DNA from: Algoriphagus sp. NG3
Lineage (GTDB): Bacteria > Bacteroidota > Bacteroidia > Cytophagales > Cyclobacteriaceae
Reading direction: 5' to 3'
Assembly: GCF_034119865.1 (NCBI RefSeq)
Contig: NZ_CP139421.1
Span: forward strand, 2,852,001-2,916,000
Length of the DNA stretch: 64,000 nt
Part shown: one piece after another, positions 15,088 through 25,012 of the stretch
How positions within the stretch are numbered: position 1 is the stretch's first letter
How the letters are laid out: every line of letters starts with the position of its first letter
Notes under the pieces: model-generated
Database searches by the model: none
What the model saw: only the letters and a program-made list of their open reading frames with translations
Told to the model about the DNA's origin: nothing
Made by a program: the position numbers and the translations under genes

Positions 15088-16587
15088 TTATCCAAGTAAT
15101 AAGGTCAAGTTCCTGTGAATGGTGTTTCTACCGATCCACTTATAGCCATCCGTGGTCCGGGCAGTGGCAGTCAACACAAAACTGTATGCACAGGATTGGG
15201 GAGGTCTCCAGTTACCTGAAGCAGGAACCAGTTTATTGGTGAAACCTGCCCAATTGCCCATAGCAGGGGCATAATTTTCTGAATATATGCCCGTAGAAAG
15301 TCCAGCCCCGTAGGTAGCATAGAAGCTCACCCCTCGGAGATTACCTTCTGGATCATTTGCTGTAATCCGGAAATTCAATCCGTCTGGCGCAGCCCCTATT
15401 GTCTCAATGGCACAGGCGGAAACTTCACTGGATCCATGCTTCACACTCTCAATAATAGTTGCAGGTACGTGATTATCTATAAAGATTTTCTCCTCTTGGC
15501 TTTCCAACACATTATAGCTCGTTCCTACAAAGAAGGATATTTTCACCCTGTAAAGACCCGGAAGCAAACCAGAAGTAGGGAATTGTATCAGTAAATCATC
15601 AATAGAATAATCTGAAGCTGGGTTGGCCAACTGATAGTATCCAAAAGACGAAGGGGCAAAGGATTCCAATACGTAGGTGCTACCATTCCAACGGTAATTA
15701 GACCAGTTGCTTATCAACTTGGAAAAACTACCTCCCGGAGGCGCTATTTCCACCAAATATTTTCGGTTGCCTGCTGTATACAAGGACTGCAGCTTAGTTC
15801 GGTTTCCGATTAAGTTCAATGTGCCTCCGAACGCCGCATTTTGCACAAAATGATAATATGTGGAATCTGTAGTAGCACGTCCTTGGGCATTGATTTTAGT
15901 CGTCGGGATCAGTCCTATACTTCCTATGATGGGGCCTAGATCTTTGGAAGGAATACTAGGCTTTCTACTTAATACCAACTGTCGGAGTTTAGTGAAATCC
16001 TTATAAAAATTACCAGGGAAGTCAGTGGTAAACGAAGGGTTACTGGATTTGACTCTAAATCCAAAATAGGTATATGGAGTACTCAGGGGCCAGGAGAGTG
16101 CTACGTTTATCTCACTCAGCTCTATTCTGAATTTCCAGATGCGGTGCGACACCTCTGAGTTGGGACTGGGGCCGAATTCCTGCACCACTGCCGAATTCGA
16201 AGCGTCAGAGAGCAAGCCAGTCCAGCGACCAGGGCCTAGGTATTTCTGCTTACCGAGTTTGTTGGGCTGTCCTGGGTAAAGCCCATAGTTCACGTCCACA
16301 TTAGCGGTGATGGCTCTGTCGCGGTTGTTGTCAAAAGTGAGCCAAAAGTAATCATTTGTACCAGTATCATTGCCGGTATCGGATACCACATCCAGCGTGA
16401 GATAGAGGAAATTCGCATCGTTTTTCGCCAGCACAAAGCCTCTGGTGAATTTAAGACTTCCTGCACCTTCCCAGTCACCGTCCATGATGGGTTTGTTGAT
16501 GTCCACGGGGCTGATAGCCCAGGTGCTTTTCAAAGGCAAAGCAAAAAGCAAGGGAGTTGTGATGGACAAGTTTCTAAGTTTAGCCAT
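15088..16587 (-). CDS. Large secreted protein with CBM9-like N-terminal domain
   Basis: 499 residues. The N-terminus (AKLRNLSITTPLLFALPLKSTWA) looks like a signal peptide. Residues about 25-190 resemble CBM9/DOMON-like sugar-binding sandwiches, as in DGDWEGAGSLKFT and LYLTLDVVSDTGND followed by NDYFWLTFDNNRD. The rest is beta-rich with segments like FRITANDPEGNLRGVSFYA, suggestive of Ig-like domains. No catalytic signature is seen. It is encoded alone, so it is likely a surface or periplasmic binding protein. The domain call is by eye. Confidence 0.65.
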   Translation of the reverse strand: MAKLRNLSITTPLLFALPLKSTWAISPVDINKPIMDGDWEGAGSLKFTRGFVLAKNDANFLYLTLDVVSDTGNDTGTNDYFWLTFDNNRDRAITANVDVNYGLYPGQPNKLGKQKYLGPGRWTGLLSDASNSAVVQEFGPSPNSEVSHRIWKFRIELSEINVALSWPLSTPYTYFGFRVKSSNPSFTTDFPGNFYKDFTKLRQLVLSRKPSIPSKDLGPIIGSIGLIPTTKINAQGRATTDSTYYHFVQNAAFGGTLNLIGNRTKLQSLYTAGNRKYLVEIAPPGGSFSKLISNWSNYRWNGSTYVLESFAPSSFGYYQLANPASDYSIDDLLIQFPTSGLLPGLYRVKISFFVGTSYNVLESQEEKIFIDNHVPATIIESVKHGSSEVSACAIETIGAAPDGLNFRITANDPEGNLRGVSFYATYGAGLSTGIYSENYAPAMGNWAGFTNKLVPASGNWRPPQSCAYSFVLTATARTTDGYKWIGRNTIHRNLTLLLG

Positions 16588-16782
16588 AAGAATTGTTTTT
16601 ATAAATAGAAAAGAATAGTTTATCTCTATGAAAAATCTGAGACGTTTACATTAAATTTAATCCTACATTAATCATAGGAACCAGCTGATCAAAGGATATA
16701 AAACACATAACAATACCTTATTGATCAATCACTTATCAAAAGTACCATCTAGCCTGTCTCAATGAAAAAATTGAGGTATAAA

Positions 16783-16813
16783 AAAAACCTGACTTGCACT
16801 AAGTCAGGTTTTT
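16783..16813. terminator. Bidirectional intrinsic terminator
   Basis: AAAAACCTGACTT (16783-16795) and AAGTCAGGTTTTT (16801-16813) are perfectly complementary around a 5-base loop. On the minus strand it lies 20 bases after the fahA stop, so it mainly terminates fahA. Confidence 0.9.
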
Positions 16814-16833
16814 AAATTATTGATTTTTGCAAA

Positions 16834-18102
16834 TCACTTTGCCGGGAGCACCTTCGCTTTTACTTCCCCAAATCCAACTCTGACATCCCCCTTCTCCGCA
16901 AATCCTTTCATTATCACCGTGTCACCGTCTTCTATAAATTTCCTTTCAGTACCTGATTCGAGTTTTACAGCTTCCTTTCCATTCCAAGAAAGCTCCAACA
17001 TCGATCCGTATGAATCCGGCTCCTGACCAGAGATTGTCCCTGAAGCCATCATATCACCCACATTGATATTGCAGCCATTAACCGTGTGGTGTGCAAGTTG
17101 CTGGGCTATATTCCAGTACATACCTTTGAAATTTGAAGAGCAGACTTTGCTGCTTTTCTCCCCTTCTGGCTGAATGTAAGCTTCCAACTGAATATCGAAA
17201 CTGTGTGGTTTATCACATTTCAGGTAATCTAATACTTCTGGTTCCTGTTTAGGTCCATCTTCCCTAAACTGCTCCAAAGCCTCCAATGTCACCACCCATG
17301 GAGATATAGAAGAAGCAAAACTTTTTCCCAAAAATGGACCTAATGGCACATATTCCCATGCCTGAATATCTCTGGCGGACCAGTCATTGAACAGCACAAA
17401 ACCAAAAATATAATCCTCCGCATCAGCAGTGGAAACAGAATCCCCAAGCTTGGTGGATTTTCCGGTGATGAATGCCAGCTCCAGTTCGAAGTCCAGCTTT
17501 TTACTCGGACCAAAAACAGGAGTATATGAATCAGGATTGCTCATCTGCCCCTTCGGTCGGGTGATCGGCACCCCCGAAGCAATGATGGAGGAAGCTCTAC
17601 CGTGATATCCTACCGGAAGATGCTTCCAGTTTGGTAACAGCGCATTTTCCGGGTCACGAAACATCTTACCCACATTCGTCGCATGCTCTAAACTGCTGTA
17701 GAAGTCTGTGTAATCACCGATTTTCACCGGCAAAAGCATGGTAGCTTCCTTCCGGTTCACCATCACCTTTCCTCTAGCGGAATGATCTCTCAGCTTCTCA
17801 TTGTCTGCCAAAAGAAGATCCTGAACACGCTCTCTGATTTTTTTGGTAATCGCCTTACCCAACCCAATCAGGTCATTAAGGGATTCACTTAAAAAGACCC
17901 CCTCAGGCAAAAACATATCTGAAAAGAATCCTTCCTGGTCAAGGACACTCAAATCCACAATCTTGTCTCCGATTGCAATTCCTATACGTGAACTAAGTCG
18001 TTTATTCTGAAAAACTCCAAATGGAAGATTGTAAATGGTGAAATCAGAATTTTTTGTTACTTCCACCCAAGTAATCAGGGTGTTGGTTGGGCTGTCGCTC
18101 AT
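16834..18102 (-). CDS. fahA: Fumarylacetoacetase
   Basis: Hydrolyses 4-fumarylacetoacetate to fumarate and acetoacetate, the last step of tyrosine degradation through homogentisate. 422 residues from the ATG at 18102. An in-frame TTG at 18126 is rejected, because a -7 box (TAAATTTG) overlaps it. Family segments include YTDFYSSLEHATNVGKMFR, PVGYHGRASS, the metal-binding FELELAF and FVLFNDWSARDIQAWEYV, and DMMASGTISG. Other genes of the tyrosine pathway are not in the window. A terminator follows directly. Confidence 0.96.
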   Translation of the reverse strand: MSDSPTNTLITWVEVTKNSDFTIYNLPFGVFQNKRLSSRIGIAIGDKIVDLSVLDQEGFFSDMFLPEGVFLSESLNDLIGLGKAITKKIRERVQDLLLADNEKLRDHSARGKVMVNRKEATMLLPVKIGDYTDFYSSLEHATNVGKMFRDPENALLPNWKHLPVGYHGRASSIIASGVPITRPKGQMSNPDSYTPVFGPSKKLDFELELAFITGKSTKLGDSVSTADAEDYIFGFVLFNDWSARDIQAWEYVPLGPFLGKSFASSISPWVVTLEALEQFREDGPKQEPEVLDYLKCDKPHSFDIQLEAYIQPEGEKSSKVCSSNFKGMYWNIAQQLAHHTVNGCNINVGDMMASGTISGQEPDSYGSMLELSWNGKEAVKLESGTERKFIEDGDTVIMKGFAEKGDVRVGFGEVKAKVLPAK

Positions 18103-18123
18103 GGGTAAAAATCTTTGTGACCG

Positions 18124-18131
18124 CAAATTTA
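18124..18131 (-). promoter_or_regulatory. -7 promoter box of fahA
   Basis: Minus-strand TAAATTTG fits the Bacteroidota -7 consensus TAnnTTTG exactly. It lies 21 bases upstream of the ATG at 18102 and decides that start. Confidence 0.65.
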
Positions 18132-18308
18132 GGCTTTATGTATGAAATGAAAAGTTTAAAAAACGAAGGGCGGAAATTTCATATTTACATCTTCCACATA
18201 AGTCATTGGCTACTTGATGTTTAATCCTGAGAATCTAAATTTCAAATAATTCTAAACCATAAAATCAACCAGCTATCATTTTCCTTACCGCCAAATCGAT
18301 CTCTTTAC

Positions 18309-18316
18309 TAACTTTG
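18309..18316 (+). promoter_or_regulatory. -7 promoter box of the CocE-type hydrolase
   Basis: TAACTTTG fits TAnnTTTG and lies 23 bases before the ATG at 18340. A clear -33 element is not seen. Confidence 0.5.
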
Positions 18317-18339
18317 ATTGAAACCGAAATCCTAAGCAA

Positions 18340-20226
18340 ATGAAAAATCTATACAACATCTTCCTGACGCTCCTGCTGGTCATGATCCTTTCTGTTTCTT
18401 TTTCCCAGGAAAAAAGCATTATAGATCAACTGGATGAAATCGCTATCGTGGACCAGAAAGTCATGATGCCTATGCGGGATGGTACCCGGTTGGCTACGGA
18501 TATTTACAGGCCCAAAGGCGAAGGAAAATATCCGATTGTATTTTCCCGAACTCCCTACAATTTTAACACCTGGGGAAATGGTGAAATGAATACCCGTACC
18601 ATGGAAACCGCACTTACTTGGGTAAAAAAGGGCTATGCCTATGTGGTGCAAAATGAACGAGGCAGGTACTTTTCCGAAGGAGATTGGGATATTCTCGGGG
18701 TGCCGCTGACGGATGGCAACGATGCATTTGAGTGGATGTCCAAACAGGATTGGAGCAATGGAAAAGTCGGTTTGCTGGGCTGCTCCTCCACTGCCGAATG
18801 GCAGATGGCTGTGGCATCGCTGGATCATCCTGCCTTGGCAGCACTGGTTCCACAAGGCTATGGAGCAGGAGTCGGTAGAATTGGAGAATTCAATGAGCAA
18901 GGCAACTGGTACCGAGGTGGCGCCGGACAGATGCTTTTTACCAACTGGCTTTATGGCGTTCAGCAGGATCCGATGGCTCCGAAACTACCAAAAGGCATCA
19001 GCCAGGAAGACTTGCTTAGACTTCAGCGATTTTATGATATGTCACCCGAATATCCAAGAATCGACTCCAAAGAAGCCTTGAGCCACCTTCCTATTCAGGA
19101 TATTATCAAAAATCAGAATGGCCCGATGGGAATCTACGAAGAGATGATCACGCGTAAACCTAACGATCCTAAATGGTATGAAGGGGGATTGTATCATGAT
19201 AATATGCCTTTTGACAAGCCAAGCTTCTGGTTTGTTTCCTGGTTTGATGTATCTGCTGGGCCAAATATTGCTTTATTCAATCATGCGCGGGAAAACGCAG
19301 TTTCGCAGATGGCGAGAGACAACCAGTACTTAGTGATCGCTCCGGTACTTCACTGCTCTTATACACGTGCTACAGAAAACACCATGGTCGGTGATCTGAA
19401 TGTGGGTGATGCACGATTGAATTACGATGAGATGATCACGGCTTGGTTTGATGTATGGCTTAAAGGTGAAAAGTCTGAAGTCATGGAGGAAATGCCCCGT
19501 GTTCAGTACTACACTATGGGCTCAAATAAATGGCAGACTTCAGATGTATGGCCACCTGCGGATGCTGAGATGATTACTATGTATCTGGACTCCAAAGGCC
19601 AGGCAAATACACTAAACGGTGATGGAAAGCTTACCGACAGAAAGCCGAAAAAAGACAATCCTGACACCTTCAAATATGACCCAATGAATCCGGTAACTTC
19701 CTATGGCGGCAATGTTTGCTGCACGGGAAATGCTATTGACGGCAATGGAGGTTCAAAAGATCAATCTGAGATGGAAAAGCGCGATGACATCTTAGTCTAT
19801 ACTTCAGATGTGCTGGAAGAAGGAATTGAGGTCTCAGGATTTATAGAGAGCTACCTCTACCTTTCCTCAGATGTCAAAGACACAGATGTTACCATCAAGC
19901 TGATTGATGTATATCCTGACGGAAAAGCATACAACTTGGATGAAACCATACAGCGTGTCCGCTACAGAGAAGGTTATGACAAAGAAGTATGGATGGAAGA
20001 AGGAAGCGTATATGAAGTAAAAATGACCCCCATGAGCACCTCCAACTACTTCGCCAAAGGCCATCGAATCCGTATCGAAGTCAGCAGTTCCAATTTCCCA
20101 CGATTCGATAGAAATATGAATACCGGAGGAAATACCTACGATGAAACCGAAGGAGTGATTGCTACCAATTCAATTCACCATGGAGGGAAAAATCTGAGCA
20201 GGATTGTGCTGCCGATAGTGAAGTAA
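18340..20226 (+). CDS. CocE/NonD-family alpha/beta hydrolase
   Basis: 628 residues. A signal peptide (about 1-22, [15 protein letters not shown]…SFSQ) sends it to the periplasm. The X-Pro dipeptidyl-peptidase S15-like alpha/beta hydrolase domain has the N-terminal [18 protein letters not shown] signature and a nucleophile elbow GCSSTAEW with Ser149. A C-terminal jelly-roll (from about 410, including [20 protein letters not shown] and [17 protein letters not shown]) completes the family layout. Members act as X-Pro dipeptidases, cocaine esterase or glutaryl-7-ACA acylases; substrate here is unknown. Monocistronic, closed by a strong terminator. Confidence 0.93.
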   Translation: MKNLYNIFLTLLLVMILSVSFSQEKSIIDQLDEIAIVDQKVMMPMRDGTRLATDIYRPKGEGKYPIVFSRTPYNFNTWGNGEMNTRTMETALTWVKKGYAYVVQNERGRYFSEGDWDILGVPLTDGNDAFEWMSKQDWSNGKVGLLGCSSTAEWQMAVASLDHPALAALVPQGYGAGVGRIGEFNEQGNWYRGGAGQMLFTNWLYGVQQDPMAPKLPKGISQEDLLRLQRFYDMSPEYPRIDSKEALSHLPIQDIIKNQNGPMGIYEEMITRKPNDPKWYEGGLYHDNMPFDKPSFWFVSWFDVSAGPNIALFNHARENAVSQMARDNQYLVIAPVLHCSYTRATENTMVGDLNVGDARLNYDEMITAWFDVWLKGEKSEVMEEMPRVQYYTMGSNKWQTSDVWPPADAEMITMYLDSKGQANTLNGDGKLTDRKPKKDNPDTFKYDPMNPVTSYGGNVCCTGNAIDGNGGSKDQSEMEKRDDILVYTSDVLEEGIEVSGFIESYLYLSSDVKDTDVTIKLIDVYPDGKAYNLDETIQRVRYREGYDKEVWMEEGSVYEVKMTPMSTSNYFAKGHRIRIEVSSSNFPRFDRNMNTGGNTYDETEGVIATNSIHHGGKNLSRIVLPIVK

Positions 20227-20250
20227 CAACTTTTGGTATTTTTAAATTAC

Positions 20251-20280
20251 AAAGGAGGGACTGTCAACCCTCCTTTTTTA
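20251..20280 (+). terminator. Intrinsic terminator
   Basis: AAAGGAGGG (20251-20259) pairs with CCCTCCTTT (20268-20276) and is followed by TTTTTA, 25 bases after the hydrolase stop. Confidence 0.9.
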
Positions 20281-20430
20281 GTTCTGCAGCAGACTAACTT
20301 GAAACACCAAAAAGTATCAAACTAATAATTTCCCACTGGTAGAAATTTAAAAAAGAAGCAGTTCCTCTCATGAGCATTTGATGAAATTTTCATATATTTT
20401 AAAGGATTAATACACTTTAACCAAAAACAT

Positions 20431-23403
20431 ATGATAAGGAAACATTTACTCATTATGCTTCTACTAGTATGCATTGTAGGAGTCTCGTGGGCACAAACCT
20501 CAATCACAGGTAATGTGTCCGATGAAAGAACTGGCGAGCCTTTGATTGGAGCTACTATTCTGATTAAAGGCACTACGGCTGGAGCAGTTACTGACCTAGA
20601 AGGAAATTTCAGTCTAGTGCTCACTGGTACAGAGGGGGTCGAACTCATATTTTCCTCAATAGGGTATTTGACCAAAACTATCCCATTATCCCCCAATCAA
20701 ACCGAGATTAATATCCAACTCAGCGAAGATGCTACAAACTTGGAAGAAGTGGTAGTCACCGGCTTGGCATCTTCTGTCAAACGAAGCAACCTTGCCAATT
20801 CTGTTGGTACGGTTTCAGCTCGTGATTTGACAGGTACCACCACTATTCAAACAACAGATGGTGCCTTATATGGAAAAGTAGCAGGTGCAACAATCCGGTC
20901 TAATGGTGGTGCCCCTGGAGGTGGTATGTCCATCCAATTACGTGGAATCTCAAGTTTAATAGGCGCCTCACAACCACTGATTATTGTGGATGGCGTTTAT
21001 ATCAACAATTCATTTCAAAGCACAGGACGAGCTACAGTATCAGGAGCTGGGGGATCAAATCAAGATGACGGATCTAATAGATTGGCGGATCTAAATCCAG
21101 CCGATATTGAAAATATTGAGGTTCTTAAAGGCCCATCAGCTGCTGCCATTTATGGTACACGGGCAAATGCTGGAGTAATCATTATTACGACCAAAAGAGG
21201 CAAAGAAGGTAGGACTACCGTTTCACTTTCTCAAGATGTAGGTTTTGCAAAACCCCTAAGATTACTAGGTGTAGATGAATGGAGTGAAGAAAAAATAAAT
21301 TTCTTTTTCCCAGAGGCCAGAAGAGCAGTAGAACTTGAGCGATTTAGAGAAGCACAGGCTACAAATAACTTTATCGATTATGAAGATTACTTTTACAACA
21401 ATGAAGCCTTATTACTAAATACTAGAATCAACGTTTCAGGCGGTGACGAAAAGACTAAATTCTTTGTTTCTGGAAATATCACCTCAGAGGAAGGAACGAT
21501 AAAAAATACTGGATTTGACAGATATTCCATAAGGGCAAACATTGATCACAAAATCACTAACTCTATCAAGTTAGGTGTTAGCTCAAACTTTATTAATTCA
21601 AAAACTGAAAGGGGCTTTACTGGAAATCAGAATAACTCCGGCGCCAGTATTGGATATAGTATCGCATATGTTCCTAATTATTTTGATTTAAGAAGAAACG
21701 AAGATGGCACATATCCTGTCAACCCTTACTTTTCAGAAAACCCGGTAGCAGTGACAGATTTTGGTGAAAACAGCTCAGATGTCAATCGCTTTATTCAGGC
21801 TTTTACTTTGGATTTTGATTTGCTTAAAACTGATAAACACTACTTGGCTGCAAATATTTCTGGGGGTTTAGACTTCTTGCAAAACTCTACTCAGGTTTAT
21901 CTTCCTGAGTTTTTGCAATTCCAAAGTTCACAAGCTAATCCTGGAGACATATTGGTAGGAAGACAGGAAAGTTTCAACACCAACTTTCAAGCTGCTTTGG
22001 TTTACAATTGGAATTTAGGTCGTGTCAACATGAATTCTCAAGCAGGAATGGTCAGACTAGACTTTAAAAACCAATCGCTATTCAATAGAGGCAGAGGCCT
22101 AGTGCCTGGACAGACCAATCTACAACAAGCCGCAGTACAGCAAATCAACAATCAATTTAATAGTGAAGTACAGGAAGCTGGTGTTTTCCTGCAGCAGGAA
22201 ATGAATTTTGAAGATAAGATTATCGGCACAGTAGGTATTAGATGGGATAAGTCAAGTTTGAATGGTGATGCCAATGAATTTTATTCATTTCCGCGAGCAT
22301 CATTAGCTGTAAATATTGCAAATTTTGACTTTTGGGAAAGTGCAACTTTAACTTCTTTAAAACCTAGAATTGCCTATGGGGAAACCGCAGGGCCAGTTCA
22401 ATTCGGCGCGACTTTCACCCCATTAACAGGTACAAATATCGGAGGTCTATTAGGCTCTGAAGTTTCTACTCAAATTGGAAATACATTCATCAGGCCGGAA
22501 ACTGCCTCCGAACTCGAATTTGGGATAGATGCAGGATTTTGGAATGGACGAATGAGTTTAGAAGCAACTTATTACATTAAAAATACCCAGAATAACATCC
22601 AAAACCTCAACCTGGCTCCATCCACTGGAGTAAATACAACCCCAAGTAATGAAGCAGAACTTTCTAACAAGGGTATAGAATTGGGGTTATCTGGAACAGT
22701 TGTACAAAAAAGTAATTTCAAATGGTTCTCCAGAGTTTTATTCTGGAAGAATGAAATCGAGATGACCAGATTAGGTATCCCAACTTATATATCTGGTGGA
22801 TTTGGATCCGGCTTAGGAACCTTTCTTTATGCAGAAGGCTATTCTCCTACTACTATAGTAGGTACTCCTGCAGACTCTTCTGTGCCTGGCGGATTTACAA
22901 TCTGGGGCAATGCACAACCTGATTTCAATCTTTCCTTCTTTAACTCTTTGGACATCCTCAAAGGTTTGCAACTATCTTTCTTAATAGATTGGAGAAAAGG
23001 TGGCTCTAATATCAATCTTTCATCCTTTCTAAGTGATGGTGGAGGAACCACTGAAGGCTGGTTTGATGATGACAACGGAGATGGAGTGCCAAATGGTCGG
23101 CAGAGAGAACCTGAACCTTACAATAATGCAGGCCGATGGGTACAGGATGCAAGTTTTGTCAAAGTGAGAGAAATTGGTTTGTATTACACCTTTCCAAGAG
23201 AAACCATCTCAGGCTGGTTTGGATCGACAGTCCAAAACATCAAAATTGGTTCTTCTGTTAACAACGCATTTTTATTTACAGACTATGAAGGGTATGATCC
23301 TGAGACCTCAACTTTTGGAGCTCAATCAGTTGCCAACAACGTTGATATCGCTCCCTACCCTACTTCCAGAAGAATTTTCTTCCACCTAACTATTGACTTC
23401 TAA
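20431..23403 (+). CDS. SusC/RagA-family TonB-dependent outer membrane transporter
   Basis: 990 residues. A signal peptide (1-22, ending GVSWAQ) is followed by a CarboxypepD_reg-like domain (about 24-110, SITGNVSDERTGEPLIGAT), then the plug domain (LEEVVVTGLASS, and VLKGPSAAAIYGTRANAGV with the usual IIITTKRGK), and a long 22-strand barrel ending with an aromatic residue (HLTIDF). It imports an oligomeric nutrient bound by its SusD partner, encoded 12 bases downstream. No glycosidase, peptidase or sigma/anti-sigma genes adjoin, so the substrate cannot be guessed. Confidence 0.96.
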   Translation: MIRKHLLIMLLLVCIVGVSWAQTSITGNVSDERTGEPLIGATILIKGTTAGAVTDLEGNFSLVLTGTEGVELIFSSIGYLTKTIPLSPNQTEINIQLSEDATNLEEVVVTGLASSVKRSNLANSVGTVSARDLTGTTTIQTTDGALYGKVAGATIRSNGGAPGGGMSIQLRGISSLIGASQPLIIVDGVYINNSFQSTGRATVSGAGGSNQDDGSNRLADLNPADIENIEVLKGPSAAAIYGTRANAGVIIITTKRGKEGRTTVSLSQDVGFAKPLRLLGVDEWSEEKINFFFPEARRAVELERFREAQATNNFIDYEDYFYNNEALLLNTRINVSGGDEKTKFFVSGNITSEEGTIKNTGFDRYSIRANIDHKITNSIKLGVSSNFINSKTERGFTGNQNNSGASIGYSIAYVPNYFDLRRNEDGTYPVNPYFSENPVAVTDFGENSSDVNRFIQAFTLDFDLLKTDKHYLAANISGGLDFLQNSTQVYLPEFLQFQSSQANPGDILVGRQESFNTNFQAALVYNWNLGRVNMNSQAGMVRLDFKNQSLFNRGRGLVPGQTNLQQAAVQQINNQFNSEVQEAGVFLQQEMNFEDKIIGTVGIRWDKSSLNGDANEFYSFPRASLAVNIANFDFWESATLTSLKPRIAYGETAGPVQFGATFTPLTGTNIGGLLGSEVSTQIGNTFIRPETASELEFGIDAGFWNGRMSLEATYYIKNTQNNIQNLNLAPSTGVNTTPSNEAELSNKGIELGLSGTVVQKSNFKWFSRVLFWKNEIEMTRLGIPTYISGGFGSGLGTFLYAEGYSPTTIVGTPADSSVPGGFTIWGNAQPDFNLSFFNSLDILKGLQLSFLIDWRKGGSNINLSSFLSDGGGTTEGWFDDDNGDGVPNGRQREPEPYNNAGRWVQDASFVKVREIGLYYTFPRETISGWFGSTVQNIKIGSSVNNAFLFTDYEGYDPETSTFGAQSVANNVDIAPYPTSRRIFFHLTIDF

Positions 23404-23415
23404 ATCGGCCAAATC

Positions 23416-24795
23416 ATGAAAAATATAGCAATAAAATTCACAAAAATCATGATTGCAGCAGCTATACTTACCAGCTGTAATCCATTCGAAATAGATGAAA
23501 TACAGGATCCCAACAATCCTTCCGTAGGAAGTGTGAGCAATAATGCTTCACCCGAACAAATCCAATTTTTGATCACTGGTCTCGAAGCTCGTCATAGAAG
23601 CTATGTGAGCAATGTGGTTAGAGCCTGGGGAACATTTGGAAGGGAAGTATGGAATTTCAATGCCTCAGACCCAAGATTTCAAACAGACTGGCTAGGACAA
23701 AACGGAAGAGTACCTGACAGATCTTACTTTGGGTTCGGAAATACCGGAGGAGGCTCATGGGCTTCACCTTATCAGGCTATCAAGCAGGCAGATGTACTAA
23801 TCGTAGCTGGAGAAAACACAGAAAGCATCACGACAGAAGCAAAAAGTGCTGTAGTGGGCTTTGCCAAAACTATCCAGGGTTACCAGTTTATGATCCCAGC
23901 CAACTGGGTATATTCAAATGGAATCCGTATGGATGTAAAGGATCCGCTAAATCCAGGTCCTTTTGTCTCCTATCCTGAAGCTTTGGACGCAATCAAAGTG
24001 ATTTTGGATGAAGGCGATGCCGCTCTTCAGGCTGCCGGAACAGGTGATTTTCCATTTACGCTTACCAGTGGATTTGATGGTTACAATACAATCACAACAC
24101 TGCGTCAAGTCAATCGAGCAATTTTAGCAAGACTAAATGCATACAGACAAGACTGGCAGGGTGTGTTAACTGCGGTTGATGCCTCGTTCATCAATTTAAA
24201 TGGGGAGCTGAATGCTGGCCCGGCACACCCATATGGTGCTGCCCCAGATTTGTTCAATCCCATCTATTATTTACCCAATGCTGCAGTTAACACTATCATA
24301 GTAGTTCACCCTTCTATGCTGGATGATGCTACTCCAGGAGATAGACGGGTTGAAGAAAAGTTCTTTGAGCGGGATCAGCCTGTAGTAGTTACTACAGATG
24401 CCGGAGCTTTGACAGGCAACTATCAGGATGGCAGATGGGATTCTAACACCGATCCTATTCCTTTTATCCGAAATGAAGAACTGATCCTCTTAAAAGCAGA
24501 GGCTCACGCCCAATTGGATCAGACCTCAGAAGCCATCGCAGCCATCAACATTATTCGAAATGCAGCAGGAATTGGAAACTACACTGGTAGCACCGACAAA
24601 GACGCCCTGATCGATGAGATTCTATATCAAAGGAGATACTCACTTTGGGCAGAGCCATGGGGTCACCGTTGGATTGACGCCAGAAGATATGACCGCTTGG
24701 ATGAAATTGACACTTCATATGATTCAGGCACCATATTCACTGAATTTCCACATCCGCAGGCAGAGCTGAGCTGGGATGAGTATGTTGGGGACTAA
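23416..24795 (+). CDS. SusD/RagB-family surface lipoprotein
   Basis: 459 residues. A lipoprotein signal ends in ILTSC (Cys about 21), placing it on the outer membrane. The TPR-like alpha-helical SusD fold is shown by AILARLNAYRQDWQGVL, FIRNEELILLKAEAHAQL and, near the C-terminus, ILYQRRYSLWAEPWGHRWIDARRY. It binds the ligand and acts as the lid of the SusC barrel encoded just upstream. A terminator follows, so the pair forms a two-gene operon. Confidence 0.95.
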   Translation: MKNIAIKFTKIMIAAAILTSCNPFEIDEIQDPNNPSVGSVSNNASPEQIQFLITGLEARHRSYVSNVVRAWGTFGREVWNFNASDPRFQTDWLGQNGRVPDRSYFGFGNTGGGSWASPYQAIKQADVLIVAGENTESITTEAKSAVVGFAKTIQGYQFMIPANWVYSNGIRMDVKDPLNPGPFVSYPEALDAIKVILDEGDAALQAAGTGDFPFTLTSGFDGYNTITTLRQVNRAILARLNAYRQDWQGVLTAVDASFINLNGELNAGPAHPYGAAPDLFNPIYYLPNAAVNTIIVVHPSMLDDATPGDRRVEEKFFERDQPVVVTTDAGALTGNYQDGRWDSNTDPIPFIRNEELILLKAEAHAQLDQTSEAIAAINIIRNAAGIGNYTGSTDKDALIDEILYQRRYSLWAEPWGHRWIDARRYDRLDEIDTSYDSGTIFTEFPHPQAELSWDEYVGD

Positions 24796-24817
24796 TTCTT
24801 AGAAACTTCCAAAATTC

Positions 24818-24846
24818 AAAGGGGAGCTTAACTGCTTCCCTTTTTT
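24818..24846 (+). terminator. Intrinsic terminator of the SusC/SusD operon
   Basis: AAAGGGGAGC (24818-24827) pairs with GCTTCCCTTT (24834-24843), with one G-T wobble, followed by a T run. Confidence 0.8.
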
Positions 24847-25012
24847 CATTTTTAAACTTTTATAGAAAGTGCTGAAACTTAAAATCAGCTATCTTCATCC
24901 AGAATAATTTTGGTAAGAAATAGTAAAACTGGATATTCAACAAAACTCCAATTGCCTGATATTTAGTCATAACTTCTGCCACAAATCTACCTTTTAAGAA
25001 AAGTTAAAATAG

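Noticed and set aside
18103..18126. Eight-residue N-terminal extension of fumarylacetoacetase
   Set aside because: Uses a TTG that overlaps a perfect -7 promoter box.
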